Of a stretch of DNA of 64,000 bases, positions 57,354-64,000 are shown one piece after another. Source of the DNA: Earliella scabrosa. Taxonomy: Eukaryota > Basidiomycota > Agaricomycetes > Polyporales > Polyporaceae. Within the stretch, counting starts at the first letter, position 1, and the number at the start of each line of letters is the position of its first letter. A program made the translations under genes and the position numbers. The notes beneath the pieces were generated by a model. That model searched no databases. It saw only the letters and a program-made list of their open reading frames with translations, and was not told the origin of the DNA. The DNA lies in NCBI GenBank assembly GCA_022605405.1, contig JABYQQ010000005.1, positions 1,488,001 through 1,552,000 of the forward strand. The letters run 5' to 3'.

Positions 57354-58052
57354 GCGGATTGACGCGTTCGCTCTCGCATTGCTCTCGGTGGTCATTTGGT
57401 AGCTGGTTCTCTCATTCACACCTTCCGTCACGAATTTACGCATAGCACGCATATCGATATCCCTGGCTTGCTCTCTCGGCGGGACAAGCATTCGCAATCA
57501 TACCATCCTTATATTGCCGTTGTAATCCTTGGAATTCGTTGCACGATAGGAATAGAGATTCTAGTGCGGGCGAACACTGGCACCACGCTGTCCAAGACTC
57601 TGAGTTCCAGTCTTCATCGACGCTTCCTCATTCAGTTTCTCGCGGTTCCGGAGATTGAGTCGAGCAGCTGTGGTTTCGGGCAAAAAGTCTGCGCAGATTG
57701 TGCTAGATTGAGCTAGGATTTCGGCAAACAGGTGAACACGCGTTGAACATATGCTAATAGGCGCGCGTGGTCTTGTCCCACAAATCTTGATACTGAGAAC
57801 GCAATGGGTCGCCGTCTCGCAACGCTAGACTCGCCTTGAAGGCGTAGATTGAGTAGAGATGTATACGAACGGTCTCCGAGGACGGGCACTGGAGGAGGGA
57901 CAAAGGATGTGCGACGAGCGCGTGCCGGATAGTCCCAAATTTGATATCATAATCGTGTGCAAGGGAAGGATTTGTACGGAAGAGGGAGGGCGGGCGTCGT
58001 CGCGACCCTCCTCTGTCCGAACCCTCATCTCCTCCCATCCGTCTCCGTCATC
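57354..58052. promoter_or_regulatory. Spacer between tandem alpha-tubulin genes
   Basis: About 700 bases: copy 1 3' UTR and copy 2 promoter. No similarity to the copy 1 promoter was noticed by eye, so the duplicates probably have separate regulation. Confidence 0.45.
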
Positions 58053-59861
58053 ATGCGTGAAGTTATCTCTCTACACGTCGGGCAGGCCGGTGTTCAAATC
58101 GGTAATGCATGCTGTAAGTCGCTGCCTCCCCTTATCGCCAGCTTTGCGCTCAAATGTGACGCGCATAGGGGAGCTCTACACGCTCGAGCACGGGTTGAAC
58201 GTATGGTGTCCTCCTCCTCTTTCCCCTCGCTCTCTGACATGTTCGCGTCTTTGGCTGCCAGCCTGACGGTCGTCCCGCTGAGGGCTCGCCGTCTCACAGC
58301 GACAGCGGCTTTTCGACGTTCTTCTCCGAGACGGGTTCGGGCAAGTACGTCCCCCGCTCGCTTTACGTCGATCTTGAGCCTGGCGCCATCGACGACGTCA
58401 AGACGGGTCCTTACCGGTCCCTGTTCCACCCTGAGACGATGATTTCTGGAAAGGAGGATGCGGCCAACAACTGTGAGTCCATGTTGGTGATCATGTTGGG
58501 CGTTCAACATTGACCAGACGCGTCGCGGGGCAGATGCTCGCGGTCACTACACCGTCGGCAAGGAGTTGATTGACCCCGTCATGGACAAGATCCGTCGTCT
58601 GGCGGACAACTGCACGGGTCTCCAGGGCTTCTTCGTGTTCCACTCGTTCGGTGGTGGAACCGGCTCGGGTTTCGGTGCTCTGCTCATGGAGCGTCTCGCC
58701 AACGACTACGGCAAGAAGTCGAAGCTTGAGTTCTGTGTCTACCCCGCTCCCCAGCTCTCGAGCTCGATCGTCGAGCCCTACAACTCTGTTTTGACGACCC
58801 ACACGACCCTCGAGCACTCCGACTGCTCGTTCATGGTGCGCTATCTATCGCTGACATCGTTCGCAAAACCGGTCTCATAGTCGGCCTGCGCGTGTGTTTT
58901 AGGTTGACAACGAGGCGATCTTCGATATCTGCAAGCACAAGCTCAACGTTGCGCAGCCCAGCTTCGTCAACTTGAACCGCTTGATTGCCCAGGTCGTGTC
59001 GTCGATCACCGCCTCGCTTCGTTTCGACGGCTCCCTGAACGTCGACCTGAACGAGTTCCAGACGAACCTGGTTCCTTTCCCTCGTATCCACTTCCCCGTC
59101 GCCAGCTTCGCGCCGCTCATCTCCGCCGACAAGGCCCACCACGAGCAGAACACGGTCTCTGAGATGACCTTCTCGTGCTTCGAGCCTGGCAACCAGATGG
59201 TCAAGTGCGACCCCCGCGAGGGCAAGTACATGGCGTGCTGCTTGCTCTACCGCGGTGATGTCGTCCCCAAGGACACCTCTGCTGCCGTTGCTAGCATCAA
59301 GACCAAGAAGACGATCCAGTTCGTCGACTGGTGCTTGACCGGTTTCAAGGTCAGAATCCGTTTCTTAGTGGTCATCTTGTTCTATGCTAACGAGTTCTGT
59401 ATGTTAGCTCGGTATTTGCAACGAGCCCGCGGCTTGCGTACCTGGCGGCGATCTTGCTAAGACGACTCGCAGCTTGTGCATGCTTTCCAAGTGAGCGGTT
59501 TGCTCCATGATGTTGTGTCTGGTCTGACGCTCTGTTAGCACGACTGCTATCTCGGCTGCGTGGTCCCGTCTTGGTGCGTCCCTATTCCACGAGATGATCA
59601 ACACGGTTCCTGACACTTTTGCCCCTCAATAGACTACAAGTTCGACCTTCTGTACTCCAAGCGTGCCTTCGTTCACTGGTACGTTGGTGAGGGTATGGAG
59701 GAGGTGAGTTCCCAACCATTCCGAGCTTCCGTGTCTCTCACTGACACTGCTTGTCACAGGGTGAGTTCTCGGAGGCTCGTGAGGACCTTGCCGCGCTCGA
59801 GCGGGACTACCAGGAGGTCGGCACCGACTCTGGCGATGCTGAGGAGGAGGGCGAGTACTAG
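58053..59861 (+). CDS. Alpha-tubulin, copy 2
   Basis: Second alpha-tubulin, same strand, about 700 bases downstream. The start at 58053 gives [20 protein letters not shown], then [20 protein letters not shown]. It keeps the GTP-binding [20 protein letters not shown] and [17 protein letters not shown]. It differs from copy 1 at many places, e.g. [14 protein letters not shown] for [28 protein letters not shown] for [14 protein letters not shown], and [17 protein letters not shown] for [17 protein letters not shown]. The C-terminus [18 protein letters not shown] is more acidic. Lys40 is again absent. It has eight introns; the first three share positions with copy 1, while five in the 3' half (e.g. 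before VDNEAIFD, before LGICNE, and in the terminal [11 protein letters not shown]) are not shared. TAG at 59859-59861. Confidence 0.97.
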
Positions 59862-60167
59862 ACGCGTCAAAATGCTTCGTTTCGCTTTGCTTTGCTTCCG
59901 CTTAACGACCATAGCCTACTTGCTCAGAAGTCATCTAAGTCTGGCTACAATACCTCCTTGATTACAGTGTCTCTCGTGTGCGGTGACTTTCGAATGTGAT
60001 GACGTTGTTATGTATCTGGAGCTGTACTAGTCCGAATTGTCAATTTGTGGCGTGTTCCAGAGGTCCTCTGAGTGAATACATACAAGGAGGTAGCGCGCGC
60101 GAAGCGCCCATTTGCAACTTGCCAACTCCGCCTTCCTCTACGTTTGTATTCACCACTGAGCAAACAC

Positions 60168-60956
60168 ATGTCTCCGTCCAAGACCGATCGCTACGACACA
60201 CGAATCGATTCGGAAATATTCGAATTAGTCGTGTCCTTCGAACGCGAGCGCCTCTCCCAACCTTACTCCGACGAGGCGGATGACCGGTATCCTTTGTGGG
60301 CTACCCGCACCCAGGCCCTCCTTGCGGCAGCGGGGCGGTGGACTATCGTGACAGGAGAAGATGCTCGGCCAGTCATAGGAGAGGAATTTCCGCCCGAAGA
60401 GAGGGAACTCGCGGAGAGGCGACTCAGCAAATGGGAGGGGCGTGACGCGGAGGCATGCCTCATCATCGACCGCATGCTTTCCCCGGACTACATGCGTACC
60501 AGCGGCCTGTTCCTATGCAACAGCGCGAAGGAGATGTGGGACAAGATCCGCCACATCCACGTCGAGGCTGGCAGAGGCTTCAAGGCGATCCGCGTCTACC
60601 GCCGGATGCACGCACGCAAGTACGAGGAGGGGACGTCGCTCGCCGACTTCGCGCAGGGGTTCATCACGGACAACAGGCTCCTGCAAGCGTACGGCACGGG
60701 GATGGACGACAAGATGCTGGCCCTGATGATCATCCAGGCGCTCCCGTGGCACGACGACGGGACGAGGATTGCGCTGTATCCCCTCGTCGACAAGATCTTC
60801 GACGTCGACGACAAGGCCGAGCCGGCGGGCACCTCGCTGGAGAGGCCCACGGACAAGCTGACCAGGCTGCTGCGGGACATCGACTGTCTCAAGAAGCTGC
60901 ACCAGTCGTCGGAGGCCGGGTCATCGCATGGCAGGCGGCACCGGAAGGGACAGTGA
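60168..60956 (+). CDS. Solo Ty1/copia-type Gag (UBN2-like) protein
   Basis: Gag-like capsid domain of copia retrotransposons without polymerase. One uninterrupted exon. The start is Met at 60168 (MSPSKTDRYDTRIDSEIFEL) or the outer in-frame Met at 60072. DDRYPLWATRTQALLAAAGR matches the copia N-terminal 'W...M...L' helix. CNSAKEMWDKIRHIHVEAGR, FKAIRVYRRMHARKYEEGTS, LADFAQGFITDNRLLQAYGT and DKMLALMIIQALPWHDDGTR follow the UBN2 pattern in order. The C-terminus is short and basic (HGRRHRKGQ), with no CCHC zinc knuckle. The frame is intact, and no protease, integrase, RT or long terminal repeat was seen in the next kilobase or before it. It could be a domesticated gag or a recently truncated insertion. 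Confidence 0.82.
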   Translation: MSPSKTDRYDTRIDSEIFELVVSFERERLSQPYSDEADDRYPLWATRTQALLAAAGRWTIVTGEDARPVIGEEFPPEERELAERRLSKWEGRDAEACLIIDRMLSPDYMRTSGLFLCNSAKEMWDKIRHIHVEAGRGFKAIRVYRRMHARKYEEGTSLADFAQGFITDNRLLQAYGTGMDDKMLALMIIQALPWHDDGTRIALYPLVDKIFDVDDKAEPAGTSLERPTDKLTRLLRDIDCLKKLHQSSEAGSSHGRRHRKGQ

Positions 60957-61334
60957 TCCTCGTCGCAGCGAGCCCTAAGGTACGTAAGTCTTCCCGTTGC
61001 ACTCATACCGAACGACTCTGACGACCGTTGGTAGCCATGTTGCACGATCACCACTTCCAGAGGGTTCATGGGTGTTTCTGTACTGTACGCGACCTCAATG
61101 TTTGCATGTGAACGGACTGTCACGGTATCACCTTCGAGAATGCAGTGAAATCGCCCGTGGAAGCGAGCTATTGGTTGATAGAGACAGGAAATTGTTGGCC
61201 TTGAGTGACAAGGCAACCTTTCGAACGTGCATGTTGGACAGACAGGCTAGGACCAAACAGCCACAATCGCGCCGAGTCTAAGTGACGTTGTTCGGCGCTC
61301 CGGTAAGCGTTGAACTCACTGCTCGACCATCGAC
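60957..61334. other. Intergenic gap
   Basis: About 380 bases between the Gag stop and the MePCE-like start. Nothing recognised; no LTR-like inverted ends (TG...CA) were evident by eye. Confidence 0.4.
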
Positions 61335-62486
61335 ATGGCTTCTACGAGCCAGCATCCAATTCATGGAAATTACCATGGGTGAATGGGCAGCTCTCGAGCT
61401 GTGGTGGACATGCTAACTAATGCGTCTATCATATAGCTATTACAACAAGCGTCTGGCAGCTAATGATCAGCGACTTGAGCTCGTTCCTCGCGAACTGTTC
61501 AAAGGCAAACGTGTCTTGGATGTCGGTTGCAACGAGGGCGTCGTGACTTGCGAGATTGGTAGGTCCCTGCAATCTCATTTGCGGTAACTGGCCATGGACT
61601 CATTTCAAGCGTAAGCACAGGGTCTGGGTGCTAGACGTGTCATTGGCGTGGACATCGACGACACGCTGGTCAGAGCGGCCTGGAAGCACCGACGGTCCGT
61701 CTGGAGCCAGCAAAAACCACCTACTGCCGCGTCGACTAGCCGTCAGTTGGACAACGGCGAGGCGAATGGCGAAAGCAGAAAACGCCGACGCGTATCGACC
61801 TCTGACAGCGGGGAGTTACCCTTGGACCATGAAATCACGGACTACTTCCCCTCCTCTTTCGAACATATGTTTGGGCCGCTGCCGATAACAGATGGATCCT
61901 CACATAAGGATGCGGCGGATAGGTTCCCACACAACGTGTCTTTCCGTGCGGCAGACTGGGTGAAGACTGAAATCCCGGAAGACGCGGACGGATACGATGT
62001 CGTGGTCGCGTGAGTGCGAAACCGGGTTCTCACGAGACCTGCGAATAGTTACCTCAGTTGCAGATTCTCCTTGTCGAAGTGGATACACCTCAACGACGGA
62101 GACGAAGGGCTCATGACATTCTTTCGTCGAGTCCATAGTGTCCTGAAACCAGGTGGTACCTTTGTCTTGGAGCCACAGGAATGGGATACGTACGCAAAAG
62201 CAAAGCGTATGGACCCGGTAGGATACGTTCGTCCGTATTGTTCCCAAGGCGCATGTGCTGAGCTTGTGGTCAGAGGCTCAAGGAAAATGCCAGACACTTG
62301 AAGCTTCGCCCTGATGGCTTTGAGCAAGTGCTCATGGATATAGGATTCGGACCTGCAGAACACCTTGGTGCCGCGGGGGAAGGTGGTAAGATGCGATTCA
62401 TGTTATATTGCTGCTCGTTCTCAATGACATGACGCAATTCTACAGGATTTCGGCGCCCGATAGATCTATATGTCAAGCTACGGTGA
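61335..62486 (+). CDS. Bin3/MePCE-type RNA 5'-monomethylphosphate capping methyltransferase
   Basis: SAM-dependent enzyme that methylates the gamma-phosphate of Pol III RNAs (7SK in animals, U6 and telomerase-associated in fission yeast Bmc1). The start at 61335 gives MASTSQHPIHGNYHG, and over an intron YYNKRLAANDQRLELVPREL, then the SAM motif I GKRVLDVGCNEGVVTCEI. GARRVIGVDIDDTLVRAAWK (motif II) follows, with a lineage-specific loop of about 75 residues inserted (SRKRRRVSTSDSGELPLDHE), then VSFRAADWVKTEIPEDADGY and DVVVAFSLSKWIHLNDGDEG. FFRRVHSVLKPGGTFVLEPQ and EWDTYAKAKRM come next, then LKLRPDGFEQVLMDIGFGPA and FRRPIDLYVKLR, ending at TGA 62484-62486. Motif order and the NYHGYY start are diagnostic of the Bin3 family. 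Confidence 0.9.
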
Positions 62487-62584
62487 CCGGATGTTCCGCA
62501 TTCTATCGAACCCCTAGCATATATCCAGACATCTAGATCTACTGCAAGGAAGGGAGTATCCAATGGGCGTTCACTTCGTCGCTT

Positions 62585-63626
62585 CTACTCTGTATTGATC
62601 ACGACTTGAACTCCATTCTCAGTCGGCTTCATCGTCACACTATTCAGGAGGTAAGGTGTCTGTCAGCAACCTGCTGAACGTCAACACTCACCTCGCAAGA
62701 TTGGGGACGAGCCAATCCGGCTTGACGTCTTCCATCTGCTCACGCGTGTGAGATGTGATGAGACCAAGGGTTTTGCAGCCAGCCGCCTTGCCGCTGCGGA
62801 CACCCGCAGGGGCATCTTCCACAACGAGGCAGCGTGTAGGGTCGACACCTGCACGCTTGGCACCGAGCAGGTACGGGTCGGGCCTGTGATGGTCGTCAGC
62901 AAGCATACAAATGTGGAGTCTATGATCGCTAGACAAACTCAGGCTTTCCCTTCTCCACATCCTCCGATACCACAAATGCGTCCGGGATAGGAACCCCGAC
63001 TGCCTTCAAGGCAGATGTTGCGTAGGTAATCGTGGCCGATGTGCAGATTGCCCACTTCGGCTTTGGGAGTTTGCAATACGGGGCCAACTGGCGTTAACAT
63101 GTCAGGTTACACACGAGAGGCGTCTTCCGCAATTTGTCAACTTGCCTCCTGCATGATCTCGTGAACACCTGGCAGAGCGACTATGCCCTGCCGGCCATTC
63201 TTCTTTGATTCTGCCACAATAGCCTCTTCAAACCGCCGGGCCTCTGCCTGCCGAAGACGTCAATGACTCGACTGGCGGCGCGAACAGGGGCTGCCACACC
63301 TCAAGTTCATCGGGATCCGTCACCCCACAATGGAGCCTCAGGTTTTCCACAGTCCGAACGCCATGAGATGCTGTTGGGCCAGTGTGGTTAGACTGCCACT
63401 GTCGCGAACGTGAGTTGGAGACTTACAGCTCAACACCTGGGTGACATCGAGACCGGGATACTTCTCAGCGAAGAGTTCCCATGCACCGACGACACCATCG
63501 GTCGAATCGACCAGAGTGCCGTCCATGTCGAACAGACTATCGAGACACTTGGATTAGTCGTGATCAGGAGGGTTAACAGAGACCAGTCCTTCCTTACATG
63601 GCGTCGAACTCGAGTGTGACAGGCAT
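62585..63626 (-). CDS. HAD-family phosphatase, Gpp1/Dog1 (glycerol-3-phosphatase) type
   Basis: Small-molecule phosphatase, probably acting on DL-glycerol-3-phosphate or 2-deoxyglucose-6-phosphate. The start at 63626 gives MPVTLEFDA, then over an intron ILFDMDGTLVDSTDGVVGAW (catalytic Asp-x-Asp). Then come RFEEAIVAESKKNGRQGIVA, LPGVHEIMQEA, KPKWAICTSATITYATSALK (motif II Thr/Ser), DAFVVSEDVEKGKP (motif III Lys), PDPYLLGAKRAGVDPTRCLV and VVEDAPAGVRSGKAAGCKTL (motif IV). A last exon SVTMKPTENGVQVVINTE ends at TAG 62585-62587. About six introns. The order and EDAPAGVRSGKAAGCKTLG closely follow yeast Gpp1. Its 3' end lies about 100 bases from the MePCE-like stop (convergent). Confidence 0.9.
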
Positions 63627-63910
63627 AGTCGATGGAGGTTGAGAGTCAAGGTGTGAGTCGCTCAACTGTCGCCGGTACGAGGATGGCCGACCGGGTATTT
63701 GTATAGTTCCAGAAGATCGGACAAGCGCAAAAGAGATGAGGCGCGGCAACCTCGGACCGACGGGCAGCAGGATTTGTTTGGTCCAGAAGGTGTTGCCAAA
63801 CACAGCCGCCAAATCGGGACACCAATACGCTTCTCCGCCACTCGTCTCCAACTACACCACGCACTGGTGCTGCTGATAGCTCTGCTGTTGAAACGTACGG
63901 CAGCCTCAGG

Positions 63911-64000
63911 ATGCCGCCACGACGGAGGCCGCAGTTCACGCAAGAGAGCATTGACCAGCAACTGCAGCAAATCCATCTCCTTGACCAGGCATCCTCGTCT
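63911..64000 (+). CDS. Start of an unidentified gene, runs off right edge
   Basis: An ATG at 63911 opens MPPRRRPQFTQESIDQQLQQ and continues IHLLDQASS with no stop to the window end. The Gln/Leu helical look and the position, divergent from the HAD phosphatase with about 285 bases between starts, make a real 5' end likely. Only 30 codons are visible, so no function is offered. Confidence 0.4.
   Translation, partial: MPPRRRPQFTQESIDQQLQQIHLLDQASSS

Overview
This window is nuclear DNA from a filamentous basidiomycete, most likely a wood- or litter-decay agaricomycete of polypore type. The evidence is the dense splicing (almost every gene is cut by GT-AG introns of about 50-70 nt), small intergenic gaps, GC-rich coding DNA, and the gene content: a PKA regulatory subunit, a Met10-type sulfite reductase, a Kre9-like GPI protein, several Ser/Thr-rich single-pass surface proteins and a copia-type Gag. 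Species cannot be fixed without a search. No rRNA, tRNA, CRISPR or bacterial-style operon is visible.

Layout. 1-8.4 kb, all minus strand: the 5' part of the sulfite reductase alpha subunit (runs off the left edge), a bacterial-type uracil phosphoribosyltransferase, a secreted spherulin-4-like protein, and a HERP-like ubiquitin-domain ER membrane protein. 9.1-20.1 kb: PKA regulatory subunit (+), a Tyr/Gly/Pro-tailed membrane protein (+), a fungal family of unknown function with a possible PD-(D/E)xK core (-), a polytopic membrane protein (+) and a Fen2/Dal5-type MFS transporter (-). 20.1-23.4 kb is gene-poor and carries a short non-autonomous DNA transposon with an intact 8-bp target duplication. 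23.4-32.8 kb: Ytp1-like protein, ChaC gamma-glutamylcyclotransferase, exocyst Sec10 (all +), then an enoyl-CoA hydratase (-). 33.4-37.1 kb: a second Ser-rich membrane protein and a coiled-coil protein (both -). 37.7-40.7 kb: an ACMSD-like decarboxylase and quinolinate phosphoribosyltransferase, tail to tail. 41-46.2 kb: Kre9-like GPI protein, Gemin2 (both -), a nuclear Lys-rich protein sharing Gemin2's promoter (+), and a His/Arg-rich protein (-). 47.5-64 kb: protoglobin, dual-specificity phosphatase, a large alpha/beta hydrolase, two tandem alpha-tubulin genes, a solo copia Gag ORF, a Bin3/MePCE RNA-capping methyltransferase (all +), a HAD phosphatase (-) and the first codons of another gene at the right edge.

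Functional links. ACMSD and QPRT sit on opposite arms of the branch point that decides whether tryptophan carbon becomes NAD; this is the only adjacent pair with an obvious metabolic link. Gemin2 and Bin3/MePCE both act on small nuclear RNPs but are 18 kb apart. ChaC (glutathione breakdown) and sulfite reductase (cysteine supply) are both in sulfur metabolism, again not adjacent. The two tubulins are a diverged tandem duplicate. The rest reads as ordinary housekeeping order.

Exon boundaries were placed by eye from GT-AG sites and family similarity; outer ends are usually firmer than internal ones. CDS coordinates span start to stop including introns.
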